Origin: Cephalopachus bancanus
Taxonomy: Eukaryota; Chordata; Mammalia; Primates; Tarsiidae
Direction: 5' to 3'
Assembly (NCBI GenBank): GCA_027257055.1
Contig: JAPVLO010000055.1
Location: 7,649,501 to 7,713,500, forward strand
DNA: 64,000 bases
Shown piece by piece: positions 23,182 to 34,274 of this stretch (positions are counted from its first letter, which is position 1; the number at the start of each line of letters is the position of its first letter). A model generated the notes under the pieces. It was not told the DNA's origin. It made no database searches and was given only the letters and a program-made list of their open reading frames with translations. Made by a program: the position numbers and the translations under genes.

Positions 23182-24885
23182 CCCAGCCTAGCCTCACAAG
23201 GAGCTCCGGAGAGAATATTGCACTGTGGGCTTTTGTCCTAACGTTGTTAAACTGGCTGTGGGCTGTCCTGAGAGGGACATAAGTAACCCCAGACCAGGTG
23301 GCTCTCCTCAGCTGAGGCTAGACTGGGAGGAAAAGAGAACTGCAGGCAGTTAGATTACCTCACTCACTGGATGTGGCAGAAATGCTTCCCAGAAGTGAAG
23401 TCCAGACAGTAGATCTACATGTCTAAATGGATTCACCTCAGTTGTTGGTAGAAGACAGAGGTGCACAGCAAGACAATATTCAAATTCCTCTAGAGATGGC
23501 ACATATATATGAAAAAGTGCATTCATGGAAAGATAAAGAAATTCAGAAAAACAAACAATAATAAAATCTAAGATTTAGGGGCCTCAGACAAAAGGCCAGA
23601 AAATTAAGGCTGAATCCAAACCTTTTGGACTATGGCAGCCAGACAGAGACTCCACATAAATACGCATGGGCTGTTCTCGACATGCAGATACCAAGATATT
23701 TGGGAGAACAAGATTAATTTCTCAGCCCAACTTCTACAGTGACTAAAAACTCTCAATACACTTCCTGCAATAATTAGGACTGATTAGGAGCACAGGTGCT
23801 TAAATCTCATAAAGGAAGGCCTAGGTGGAAGAAACTGGAGATTACCAGCATAAAGTACAATCTGCTGTTTTCTTAAGATGAGTGGAGAAGACCCATTGTC
23901 AAATCCCTGTCACCAGTCTAAAGCCTCCTTACCTTCACCATACATATTCATGATATCTTCTTCTCTTTCAAGGAATTGATGAATTATGAATTTTCCTATT
24001 ATACAAAAGATAATTATACCGATAACTGGTTGTACATTTATTAGAAGATTATTTTTCCATATTGCAGGAAGTAGAATGTGTGATGTTTGTTGCATTTCTT
24101 TGAGTAGATCCTTCCCAACATTGCATCAGGCTGCTATTTAATGTCAGTTATAAAGAAAAAATTAGAATCTACCCATAGTACACACACAAAATAAAATCAT
24201 CAAGTTGGGATTCACCATGGTCTAATTGGACCTCATTGCCATCTATCACTTCTGTCCTCAGAGAAATTGCTAAAGGTTCCAAATTTTCTCTGTTCCTCTT
24301 TGTAAAAATAATCAGTGCTGGAAAATAAAAATGTATGACCACTATCCTCCTCTGATTAAAGGAGAGCATCTAGATTATTTAGATTTTGTGAGAATTCACT
24401 TCATTCCACACAGCCCTAGCAGAAAGAGAGTTGAAAACACATACATCTAAAAGCTAAAATCAATGTGAGAAAAACTGAATGCACTTTTACAATGTCTTAA
24501 GCAAAGGATAAACGGTCCAGGGAATAACCCTTTGACAGGTCTCTAGGTGTCTTTGAGTCCTGAAATTTCAAAGCTTTGCTAATTAAGCAAACAAATTTAG
24601 GCCTACTCTATAGTAATGGGTAACCCTTATATTTATTTGTAATTATGTAAGAATCTACAGAGAGCACAGTGCAAAGAGCAAATGTGCTACAATTGAATGG
24701 CATCTGCCCGAACGCCCTTCAACATTTAGTAGGTGTCCTTGAAAAAGGATTCAACTCTAGTTGCTCTAATTCTCTATTGATCAAACAAGGTTTTCGTTCT
24801 TGCTTTTTTTTTAAGTAGATTTGTTTTCTACTGAAAATTTATATACAGACAATCTGGCACATACCTACTACTCATTCATGTTATT
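23182..24885. other. Unassigned non-coding DNA
   Basis: Starts with about 200 G+C-richer bases (CAAGGAGCTCCGGAGAGAAT onward), then ordinary A+T-rich sequence. No repeat, exon or RNA gene recognised. Confidence 0.45.
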
Positions 24886-24962
24886 CATATTCATCTAACA
24901 GATACAATGTGCCTTCTACATGCATAGTACCATGGCAAGTGCTTTACAGTCACTCATAGGAG
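24886..24962 (+). repeat. Short MIR fragment
   Basis: ACAATGTGCCTTCTACATGC, AGTACCATGGCAAGTGCTTT and ACAGTCACTCATAGGAGG match the 5' core of MIR. Confidence 0.55.
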
Positions 24963-26138
24963 GACCCACATGGAGACCCCACAGCTTTTGATGTGTAGCA
25001 ACAAAGAAAAGAAAGTGAAAACTAACATGCCTCACAAAATCTTAGTCCACCATGATACTTGTAGATTCATACACATGAGGTTTAATAATGACAATACACA
25101 TTGGTCATAGTTTTTACAAGTCTCAGAAATAACCTCTCCCATTGCAGAATTTCACTGTCTCTCTTCTTTGCAGTTTTCTCCTTTTTTCAAACAACTCGCA
25201 TCACATGTGGTTGCCATGACAAGCAGAGGAGGCATTATTAAGAAAGATAAGAGCTAAGACCTTAATTTCCAACTCAACCTTGGTCGTTTATTTTTTTCTC
25301 TTGAGTTCTTATTATTTTATGACCTATTTCATTTGCCCATGAACTCCAAATGGTTTCCAGATGGATCTGGACTTTATCAGATATCTAGGCAACAAAGGTA
25401 TGCCGTGGCTCATTTCTGATATTCAGCAGCAATAGAGAAGACAAGTAAAAATAATATAGAATCTATAGATCAATTAAGAAAATGTGATGCCAGATTATTT
25501 TAAGACAGAGGAACAAAATATTTAGCACCACTTGCCCTATAAAGGGTTATACAAGAGTTTAGTAATGGAGAAACAAATAAGAAAATCACAAGTATTAATT
25601 AATGAAGACTTGACTCAAGGTTAAATAAAGAATTCCAAATTGTTCCCCCAATGTCAATTAAAAGCATTCTGACCATTTGACTATGTCAGCCATCAGCTCT
25701 TTTAATAAAATAAAATGGCAACCATACACTAAGGCTGTTACTGTAGCATTCGCCTTATCAGTAAGAAAACTGCAGTTCAGAGCAAGCAAATGCCTTGGCC
25801 AAGATTGTTCCAGGTAACAAACGACAGACGCAGCTCCCTTGACCCCGAGTCTGGCACTCTGTGCAGCATTTCATGCTGCCTATGCAGTATTTTTCTTCAT
25901 AGATTAATGATTTCCATTTGGTGCAAGGTGGTCTTTTGCCAGTTCGAATGGCATGAGCAAGATGGTTTGCTGTTGCATAACCATCCCTGGGGATACTTCT
26001 GCTATGTGGAGCTGTGATATTACATTCTTCATCCAAACTCCTCTAAGTGCAGCCAGAAGGCACCCTCAGCCTTGCACACTGCACCACAAATAAAAAGTGG
26101 TTTTTAGCTTGTTTCACATTGTAAACACCTGCTAAAGC
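24963..26138. other. Unassigned non-coding DNA
   Basis: Overlapping frames on both strands at 25758-26036 carry no domain and look incidental. No repeat family recognised. Confidence 0.45.
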
Positions 26139-26445
26139 CCAAATGACTATCCCTTAGTCCCAACCTCTTAGATTCAAATTTAATTGGTACCGAGTGTACA
26201 TGCACATGAGTCACTTTAAAAGCATCCCAGGTAGTTCTAATATGAGACAAAGTTATAGGATCACTGTTCTAAAACTTTCAAGGCACATTAGCTTCTGCAA
26301 CAGGTATCTCTAAACCTAGCGGTGCCTTAGAATCACCTAGACAGTCTGGTCAAATATATATTCCCAGGTCCTATTTCGGTGATACAGATTTAGTCAGTCT
26401 AGAATAGGAATTCAACTAATCTTTGGCTCCTAAAATGTGGAGAGA
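26139..26445 (+). mobile_element. hAT MER5-like remnants (two adjacent pieces)
   Basis: First piece, about 26139-26280: CCAACCTCTTAGATTCAAAT, AAAAGCATCCCAGGTAGTTC, GATCACTGTTCT. Second piece, about 26305-26445: GGTGCCTTAGAATCACCTAG, TATTCCCAGGTCCTATTTCG, TGATACAGATTTAGTCAGTC. Each resembles half of a MER5-type element, the first a 3' half and the second a 5' half, both in sense. Confidence 0.65.
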
Positions 26446-26719
26446 TTAGATAAATGGGTGATCTCAGACCTTGAAAATCAACTGACCCCTGTTTTAACTA
26501 CCAGGATCCCTACGAAGGCCTATTTCTGAAACTTAAGGCCGGTTATACATCCTTCCATTGTCATGATTTGGCACTCTCTTAGAGAAAGAACATACCACAT
26601 GTCCACCTGCCTGTGTGGTTAGAAATACGCTGTTCTGTAGCAGCTACCAGATCATAATGTCTGTATTAATTCAACCCTGGAACTCTGCAGTGGAAGAGGA
26701 TTTTTACATAACCAATGCA

Positions 26720-26985
26720 CGTACGTGCATGTTCTCATTTCCAAGTGAGAGCTAAACTAGGGGTCTACAGAAGCATGTAAAATGGTCTAATGGACACTGG
26801 GGACTCAGAATGAGAAGGCTGGAAAGTAGGGCAGTGATGACCAATTATCTGTCTAGTACACTGTGCAATAATGGGGGTGACAGGTACACTCAAAGCCCAG
26901 ACTTCTTCACCACTATACAAAGAAGTCATGTACCCACAACCCATTTGTTCCCCTAAAGCTATTGAAATAAATATAATTAATTAAT
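26720..26985 (+). mobile_element. Older L1 3' UTR end (L1P/L1MA-like)
   Basis: ATGTTCTCATTTCCAAGTGA, GAGAGCTAAACTAGGGGTCT, AATGGACACTGGGGACTCAG, GATGACCAATTATCTGTC, GGTGACAGGTACACTCAAAG, CCCAGACTTCTTCACCACTA and GAAATAAATATAATTAA follow the classic primate L1 3' end. This differs from the 3' UTR ending in CCTGAATTGTACCCCAC that the younger L1s here share, so at least two L1 lineages are present. Confidence 0.85.
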
Positions 26986-27002
26986 TTTAAATATCCACAT
27001 CA

Positions 27003-27175
27003 GCTGGGCATGGTGTCCCACAACTGTAGTACTAGCTATTCAAGAGGCTGAGGTGGGAGGATCACTTGAGCCCAGGAATTGGAGACAAAGTGAGTTATAA
27101 TTGGGCCATCGCACTCCAGCCTTGAGGGCAAAGTAGGACTCCGTTTCAAAAAAAGAAAGAAAAACTCCACATCAT
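27003..27175 (+). mobile_element. Free right Alu monomer (FRAM)
   Basis: AGCTGGGCATGGTG, GAGGCTGAGGTGGGAGGATC, ACTTGAGCCCAGGAATTGG, GGCCATCGCACTCCAGCC and an A-rich tail with AAAGAAAG. Only the right-arm type is present. TCCACATCA is duplicated at 26994-27002 and 27176-27184, which supports an independent insertion into the L1 end upstream. Confidence 0.88.
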
Positions 27176-27463
27176 TACTCAGAAACTGCTTTTTCTCCAA
27201 AATATCTGTTGCTGTTCTTTTGCCATTAGTTGCCTCTTATTTGTCTGGTTACCTTGATAAGAGCACTAGTGATTTTAGTTTGATGCAAAGCTTTGGCAAA
27301 ACTTACTCTCTCAAGTCTTCAGAGACAAACATCAGTGTCTGAGTTGCTAATAAAATGTCAGTTGAACCTTGTCAAAATTTGAAAACTGAGAGAAGCCTCT
27401 CTTCAACTCTACTTTCTTTGCATCTTTATTTAACCCCCTGTGAGCCTCTTTGTCTTCTTCTTC

Positions 27464-27560
27464 TTTTTTTTTTTTTTTTTTGAGTTGGAGTCTCACTCTG
27501 TCGCCCAGACTGGAGTGCAGTGGCCGCTCCCGGCCACCGCAGCCTCCATCTGCTGGGATC
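27464..27560 (-). mobile_element. Alu 3' fragment, antisense, 5'-truncated
   Basis: A poly(T) of about 18 is followed by GAGTTGGAGTCTCACTCTGT, CGCCCAGACTGGAGTGCAGT and GGCCGCTCCCGGCCACCGCA. Homology stops near CTGCTGGGATCC. Only the last 75 or so Alu bases and the tail remain, consistent with 5'-truncated retroposition. Its sequence matches the youngest Alu type here. Confidence 0.92.
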
Positions 27561-27769
27561 CGTCTTCTAAGTGCTCCCCACTTAGGCTCCTTGGGGCTGA
27601 TGAACTGACTTCATCAAATCTAACCCTCTTCCAAAGAAAGAACCAACAATACATTTGTTTCTTGATGTAAGATAGCAAAAGTAACTTACAATGCTACTTC
27701 TTTTGGTGAAGGTCACATTTGTATCTGACAAACAGATTAGCAAAAATCTTTAACACAAATTGCATATTT
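27561..27769. other. Unassigned non-coding DNA
   Basis: Spacer between the Alu fragment and the ancient repeat. Nothing recognised. Confidence 0.4.
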
Positions 27770-28205
27770 GTTATGTACCACTATGCAGAATGTGGAGGAC
27801 TAAAGAGTAATGAGTAAGACAAACCCCTGTTTTCAAAATGCTTGCAATTCTTCAGGAGAAAAATGTTAAACCAATGCATGTCAATAATTGCTCTTTACTA
27901 CATGTAGATTTAGCTACAATGAAGATTCAAAGGAGTGGTCAGGTCAGGTTACATGGGTCAGTAAAGGCCTCCATAGACTGCGAAACCTAACCTGAATCAC
28001 AGAAGATATATCAGCATTTGAAAATTTAAAAAAACAAAAAAACACACAAAAAAGTTATGCTTCAGAAAACATCAAATTCATTATTTGTTATTTATCCAAG
28101 TTATTTATGATGACTGGCTCATAAGAGACAGTACAAGTCTTAGAGGGACTTTGAAGAAGTTTGCAGGATGCATTGAGGAAGGCCTTGAATTCTATGCAAA
28201 TAATT
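27770..28205 (+). repeat. Ancient interspersed repeat, left part (split by L1)
   Basis: CACTATGCAGAATGTGGAGG, TTTTCAAAATGCTTGCAATT, TTACATGGGTCAGTAAAGGC, GAGGAAGGCCTTGAATTCTA resembles a long, old mammalian family whose consensus contains a catggagcttacaatct block, a gggccttgtaggcc block and an aagccattgg block. The matching continuation is at 33476. I recognise the pattern but not the family name. Confidence 0.5.
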
Positions 28206-28219
28206 TTGAACCTATTGAA
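28206..28219. repeat. Left target-site duplication of the large L1
   Basis: TTGAACCTATTGAA, identical over 14 bases to 33462-33475. The two copies bracket the L1 body and its tail exactly. Confidence 0.95.
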
Positions 28220-28499
28220 CCATGTAAATAATTTTACCATGTAAATAATGCCATGTAAATAGTTTTTAATTTTTTTCTTATTTTAAAGATGTGGGGTAAA
28301 ATTCAGATTGAGGTATACAAGTGGTCAATGTACAGGTAAAGCTGGTGTTTCCCTTTGGTGCCCCCTTTGCCTGGTTTGAAATCGGGAACTCTTATTGATG
28401 TTGTGTGCCTCCACTTCGTTGGCAGTGTTTCGCTAATGCCAATCCATTTCTTACTGTATTATGGTAAATGCTCAGGGTCCAATGTGGTACTCAGTTCTT

Positions 28500-30760
28500 T
28501 GTTTCTGTGATAGATCACTGAGTATGACAGACTCTAAATCCACCTAAGTTGCTGCAAATTTCATAATTTTTCTTCTTTATGGCTGTGTAATATTCCATCG
28601 TGTATATGTACCGCATTTTTTTTTTAATCCTATTCAGTTTCAATGGGCAGCACGGTTGGTTCCATGTTTTTGCTATTGAGAATAATGCTGCAATAAACAT
28701 GCGTGTGTAGGTATCTTTTTTGTAGAGTGATGTAAGTTCCTCTATGTATACTGCCAGAAGGGGAATTGCTAGAAGGTTAATTCCTAGTTCTTTTAGAAAT
28801 CGCCACATTATTTTCCATAGAGGTTGAGCTAGTTTGCATTCCCACCACAGTGTAGAAGCACCCCCTTTTATCCACATCCTCACCACCATCTGTTGTTCTT
28901 GTTTTACTATTGCTTTTTCTTCAACTAATGATATAATCATGTGGTTCTTGTTTTTACATCTGTTGATGTATTTAATTACATTTATGATCTTGCAAATATT
29001 GAACCAGCCCTGCATCCCAGGGACGAAACCTACTTGGTCATGGTGAATGACTTTTGAGATGTGTTGTTGTATCCGATTTGCTAGAATCTTGCTAAGTATT
29101 TTTGCATCTATGTTCATCAGGAATTTTGACCTGCAGTTCTCTTTCTTAGGTGGATCTTTACCTGTTTTGGGTATCCGTGTGTGATGTTAGCATCATAAAC
29201 TGATTTGGGAAGTGGTCCTTCTTTCTCGATTGCCTGGAATACTTTCAATAGGATTGATATGAGTTCCTTCTTGTATGTTTTGTAAAATTCCACTGGAAAT
29301 CTGTCTGATCCAGGGTTTTTTTCATAGGTCCTTTTCTTGTGACAGAGTCAAATTCCTGTGTTGTTATTATCTATTTAGGATCGCAATTTCTTCTTGTTTC
29401 AACCTTGGGAGGTTTGTGTTGTCAGAAAGTCCTCCATGTCATTTAGGTTATAAAGTTTGTTTCCATACAGGTGTGTATAATAATCTCTGATAATCATATG
29501 AATTTCTTCAGTGTTAGTTGTGACTTGATCTTTTGTGTTTCTGATCGTGTTTATTTTTGCTTTTTTTTCTCTCTTTTTCTTGGTAATTCTGGCTAGGAGT
29601 TCATCAATCTTGCTTATTCCATTCAAAGAACCAGCTTTCTGTCTTTTTTATTTATTCTATGGTATTTTTTTTGCCTTCTATGCCTGTATTTGGACTTTTA
29701 CTTTGGTGATCTGGATTCTTGTGCTGAAGTTAGAGTTTTGGTGGTCTTGCCGTTTCAGCTCCCTTAGGTGATTTGTTAGGCTGCCAACTTGTTCTCTTTC
29801 TATTTTCTTGATTTGTGTTCGTGGAGATATAATTTCTCCTCTCAGTACTGTTTTCATGAAATCTCAGAGGTTTTGGTCAGATGTTTCTTCCTCTTCATTC
29901 ATTTCCAGGAATCTTTTAATTTCTATTTTTATTTCTGTGTTGACCCAGGAGTTGTTCTGCATTATGCTGTTTATGTCTATGCCTTTGTGCGTTTTGAGAG
30001 AATTTTGTTGGTGTTGATATTTATTTTTATTCCACTGTGTTCTGAGAAGGTGTATGGCAACATTTCCATCATGTGAAATTTGTTTATGGTTGACTTATGG
30101 CTGAGGATGTGGTCAATCTTGGAGTACATTGGATGTGATGATGAGTAAAATGTATATTCTGTGGTTGTTGGGTGGAGTGTTCTGTAGGTATCTACTAAGT
30201 CCATTTGGTCAACCATCAAGTTGAGTTCCAGATCTCTTTGTTGATTTTTTTGCCCTGATGATCTCATCTAGGATTATTAGTGGTTTACTCAAGTCTCCAG
30301 TTAGTGATAGTATTAGAGTCAATATGGTTTTTTTTGTTTGTTTGTTTACTTAGTAGCTGCCTTATAAAAGCTGGTGCAACTGTGTTGGGTGCTTATATGT
30401 TTAGGATGGATATTTCTTGTTGATGGATCAAACCATTTATCATTATATAGTGTCCTTCCTTATCTTTTTAATTTTTGATAACTTAAAGGTTGTTTTGTCT
30501 GATATTAAGATCATGACTCTTGCCTTCTGTAATCTGTTCATCTGTAAATTCGTATTTCATACTCTAAGTCTGTGGGCATACTTTGAGGTGAGATGAGTTT
30601 CCTGGAGACAGAAAATTACTGTGTCATGTGTTTATATCCAGTTTGCCATTCTATGTCTTTTCAGTGATGCCTTTAAAACATTCACACTCAGGCTGATTAT
30701 TGAAATGTAAATGGTTGTCCCTGTCATAATGCTATTGTTAGGCTACTTTGTTTTTATTTA
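28500..30760 (-). pseudogene. L1 ORF2 (endonuclease-reverse transcriptase) remnant
   Basis: L1 ORF2 encodes the endonuclease and reverse transcriptase used for target-primed reverse transcription. Here the endonuclease part is seen in pieces: near 30700 the start region, and at 30267-29977 the stretch with DTYRTLHPTTTEYTFYS and YSKIDHI, where the consensus catalytic SDH is read as SEHSG. At 29626-29399 is the linker with ISKIDELLARITKKKREK. At 29117-28895 is the RT entry with [17 protein letters not shown] and [19 protein letters not shown] motif A is degraded: IDAEKAF-like sequence reads LVEEKAI, losing the catalytic Asp. Directly after it a deletion joins the frame to the ORF2 3' end, creating a fused 200-codon frame (29117-28515). 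The YADD-type motif C is absent. Non-functional. Confidence 0.9.
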
Positions 30761-30889
30761 ACTTTTGCATTTATATATGTCAGCGTGTTCATTTTTATGG
30801 ATGTGCTGTGTGTTCTGCAGCTTCTGTGTTTGTTTGTTATCTTGTGATGCATATGGTCTTTCTTTTGCTTCTTTTTTCTTCTCTGCACA

Positions 30890-31943
30890 GCACCTTTTAA
30901 AGCATTTCCCATAAAGTTGGTCTCAAAGCAGCATATTCTCTTAGAGATTGGCTGTCTGGGAAAGATGTTAATTCTCCTTCACTTATGAAGCTCAGCCTGA
31001 CTGAGTAGAAAATTCTTGGTTGAAATTGTTTATCTCTGAGAACATTAAAGAATGAGGTCCAATTCCTTCTGGCCTGTCATGTTTCTGTAAATGTGTCTGC
31101 AAAAGTTCTGACTGATTACCCACTGTAGGTGGTCTGACCTTTTTTCCTTGCTGCCTTTAGGATTTTTTATTTTATACCCACTTTGTGTAGGCAAATTACT
31201 ATGTGTCTAGGGGTTGGTCTTCTCATAAGATATCGTGCAGGGGTTCTCTGAATCTCTTGTGCTTGTATAGTCATCCCTCTGGCCAGATGAAGGAAGTTTT
31301 CTTGAATGACCTCATGGAATATTTGTTCCAGGGTATTTTTCTGTTTCTCTTTCTATTTCAAGTATTCTGATCAGATATAGGGTTGGTTTCTTGCTAAAAT
31401 CATGCATCTTTTGAAGAGTTTCTTCTTCCTTCTTAATTTTTTTCCTATGTTTTTAATAGATTGGATTAATTCCATATTTTGGTCTTCCAGTTCTGAGATT
31501 CTTTCTTCAGCTTGGTCAATTCTGCTTCCTATGCTTGTCAGTTTGTCATTTATTTTTTGGATGAAGTTCCTTATTTTTGTTATTTCTAAGTATGCTTACT
31601 TAAGTTTGTCCAGCTATGTTGCAATTTCATTTAGTTTTAGCCCTTGCATTTCTTCATTTTCATTCATGCTATCCAATGAATCTATGATCTCCATAAGTAC
31701 CTTCTAGGTTTTGTCGTTCTTAGAGATAGTCATTGTCTCTGCCCCAGTAGCTGTTCTTTCTAGCACTGACTCTTTGTTGGTGCTCTGTTTCCCAGCAGTT
31801 CTCCATTTGTTTTTCTTCATTTGTAGCAATTCTCCTGTCTTTCTCTTTAATTTTATTGTTCTGTGGAAAATGGAGAAGCAGTCATTTCTGATATTTGTTC
31901 TACTTTTGGTCGTTCCTTGAGCTGGGGCTCCAGGTTTGTTCAA
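30890..31943 (-). pseudogene. L1 ORF1 (RNA-binding protein) remnant
   Basis: L1 ORF1 encodes the nucleic-acid chaperone that coats L1 RNA. The N-terminal frame opens with an ATG at 31943 and stays open for 79 codons (to 31704), rich in Lys, Thr and Asn. Past a stop, minus-strand sequence around 31640-31400 keeps the coiled-coil-like composition (repeated Glu, Leu, Ile, Asn codons). Around 31220-31190 the bases CCCCTAGACACATAGTAATT correspond to the conserved TPRHIVI-type stretch of the C-terminal part. In-frame stops and frameshifts interrupt it. Confidence 0.8.
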
Positions 31944-33461
31944 TTATGAAGTAGGGCTGGGGGTGGGGTGTTGTGTTGTCTCCTTACAGTTTTGAGCATT
32001 TACTAGAGGATAAGGAGGGCTACGAGGATTCAGAACCTATTGGCAGGTCATATGTTTGTTATCTGGTGAAGGGGCCAGCTGGAAATTATTCTCTATGTCT
32101 GGATAACGTGACCTTACAGTGGGTATTCTTGCATAGCTCCTGAGTCCAAGACAGGGTGTAAGAGGGAAAAGAGAGAGCAGAAGGAGGGAAAAAGGGAAAA
32201 GTAGGAGAAAGGAAAGGTAGAAAGAAAAAATAGAAGAAAGCACACATACATACAGTGAGAGAGAGAGAGAGAGAAAGAGAACAAAGAAAGAGAAATAGGT
32301 CAGAAAGAAAAAAAAAAACAACCAACAAACAAAGCAACCAAAAGAGATATTCAAACAAACAAACCAATACCACCACCAGCCTCCTTCTCAGTCTATCCCC
32401 CAGCACCTGGCTCAGGTTGGAGATGGATCATCTGGGGTTCTGCATGTGCTGTTACCTGTCAGGGCTTGTGCACCGGGGGCAAAGTTCTCTGAGGTTGCAA
32501 AGAGCAGCCCCAACATAATGCAGAGATCAATGCCTGATTTCAAGATATAGTTCTGCTCTTCTGCAGAAGCCACCCTGGAGCACTTCTCTGCCCAGGTGAT
32601 AGAGAGTCTGCTTGGTTTTTCTACTGGGAGCTGTTGCTCCCTTCCCAGCAGTTACCGGTCTCCAAATTTGGGGACCTGATGGCAAGGCTCGGAGACCCAT
32701 CCAGGCTCTGGGTGGGCTCTCTCCATGGCTTCCTTGGGAGTCTGCCTCAGGATCCCTCCCTGTGTTCCTTCTGCAGTCCTCATTGTCATCCTATAGCTTG
32801 CTCCAGCAGATTTTCTCTGAGAAAACTCCCAAATTGTCTACTGCTAGGTCTCCCACTCCGATTGTGTGTGTCTGTGTTTGGTGTTGGGGTAGGGTGACTG
32901 TATCTCCAATATCATCCACTTGGATTATCCTTTCTGGGCAAACAATGGTCGGTTTCAGAGAGGTGCAGAGATCACCACTTGGTCTCATGACGCAGACAGT
33001 TTAGAATTGGGGACGATAAAGTGGATCTCTGCCTAGTCCCAAGACAGAGAAAATAGTGTTGGTTCATATTTATTTTTACTCCAGTGGGGGTCAGCTCCAG
33101 ATTTCCTCTTCATGCTTTCATTATGGTCCCTGCTGCCCATGCCTGGCTTGTTGCACAGGTGGTGGTATGGGCTAGGTGACAACTGATCTCCTCTGTCTTT
33201 TCCTGAGAGACGCTCTGGGTTATGGGGGATCTTTCTGTGCCCAGTGGGTGTCAAATTCAGAGCAGTGACAAATTGTAGCCATTTCTGCAGGGGGTCCTGG
33301 GCACTTGCTCCCATGTCTCCCCTCAGTTGGACATTTGCTCACCCACTTGCATACACAAACAGACACAGATTTGATTTATTTTTTTGTGCACTCACCCATG
33401 CAGAGCCTCCCACACTCTGACTGGATCTGATGTCATCTTGCCACCAATTCCATAAATAGTA
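31944..33461 (-). promoter_or_regulatory. L1 5' UTR with internal promoter remnant
   Basis: About 1.5 kb upstream of ORF1, G+C-richer than its surroundings. The 5' terminus reads GGTGGCAAGATGACATCAGA on the minus strand. The CAAGATG core matches the YY1 site at the start of active L1 promoters (CAAGATGGC), with the following GGC changed. A CT-rich microsatellite tract (32240-32300 as GA on the plus strand) lies inside. Promoter activity is inferred from family knowledge; decay makes it doubtful. Confidence 0.75.
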
Positions 33462-33475
33462 TTGAACCTATTGAA
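33462..33475. repeat. Right target-site duplication of the large L1
   Basis: Identical partner of 28206-28219, starting immediately beyond the 5' end of the L1. Confidence 0.95.
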
Positions 33476-33890
33476 AATTTGAACAAAGTTTCAGTTGGAA
33501 GTCACTGAAACGACAGTCCCAGGTTTTTGTTTTAGAGATTAGTCCAGCAGTTGAGTGAGAGAAGTTTTTAAGTGGGTCCAAGACGAAGACAGTGAGAATG
33601 TGGGGAAGTTATTATAAAAGTCCTGCTATGCAATGATGGGGGCCTCTGTTAAGTCAGAGGATGTAAGTGCATTGACATGAGATATATGTAAAAATGCAGA
33701 AGAGATTGGAATAGCCAGGATGAAATTAATTGAAAATTCAGATACCAGCCAAGAGTACATAAGGTTTTCGTTTGGAATAAGAAGAAAGAATAGAATCATT
33801 TTATTGCTTTCTGTTGTTGTTTTTTCCAATAAAGACATATAAGCAGTTGACTTTCTTATGTTGGACATTTCCTTTTCCCCTGTCAAATTT
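33476..33890 (+). repeat. Ancient interspersed repeat, right part (split by L1)
   Basis: Joining 28219 to 33476 restores a continuous segment: an AACCTATTGAA block continues into GTTTCAGTTGGAAGTCACTG, like the aagccattgg area of the same family. It is followed by AAGACAGTGAGAATGTGG and GAAATTAATTGAAAATTCAG. Family name not recalled. Confidence 0.45.
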
Positions 33891-34260
33891 TAATATCCCT
33901 TGATGGTTCAAACCATGTTTTATCATCTACTTGCATCTCAAATAGCACATCGTATGGGTAGGAGCCTAGAATAAATAATCAAACTATTCAAAAATTACCA
34001 AAACTTCTGTCAAAATAACAGGAATATAAAACACATGGAACAACATAATGTGTGGCATAGTGTTATAAGTTCCACATGGTCGAGGACAGTTGGAGTGATG
34101 TTTCATGGAGTTGTTCTAGTAGCACTTTTTCCTGGCCACCTTATCCCCAGTTGGTTTGATCACAGCCACAACATGCCAGCCTGATTCTCTGGCCTCTAGG
34201 AAGAGTTGTGAACTATATGATATGCATTGCTAGCTACAGCAAACTATGTCATTGGCAATT
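33891..34260. other. Unassigned non-coding DNA
   Basis: Spacer between the ancient repeat and the young Alu, with nothing recognised. Confidence 0.4.
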
Positions 34261-34274
34261 AAGAATAAATCTTA
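34261..34274. repeat. Target-site duplication of the Alu at 34275
   Basis: AAGAATAAATCTTA, identical over 14 bases to 34565-34578. It follows TT, so the TT/AAGA junction agrees with L1 endonuclease preference. Confidence 0.95.

Larger units (their letters stand above)
28220..33461 (-). mobile_element. Near full-length antisense L1 with internal deletion
   Basis: Reading on the minus strand: a 5' UTR from about 33461 to 31944 starting near GGTGGCAAGATGACATC, ORF1 remnants, ORF2 remnants, a short 3' UTR with the family end CCTCAATCTGAATTTTACCC, and a complex A-rich tail (28283 to 28220). The tail carries three copies of CCATGTAAATAAT-like sequence (28220, 28237, 28251). A perfect 14 bp target duplication flanks it. 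About 1.5-2 kb of ORF2, from the RT core to near the C-terminus, is missing (breakpoint near 28890). Both reading frames have stops and frameshifts, so it is not autonomous. Confidence 0.95.

Noticed and set aside
28515..29117. 200-codon minus-strand frame as an intact gene
   Set aside because: It is L1 ORF2 sequence fused across a deletion, with RT motif A degraded and motif C absent.
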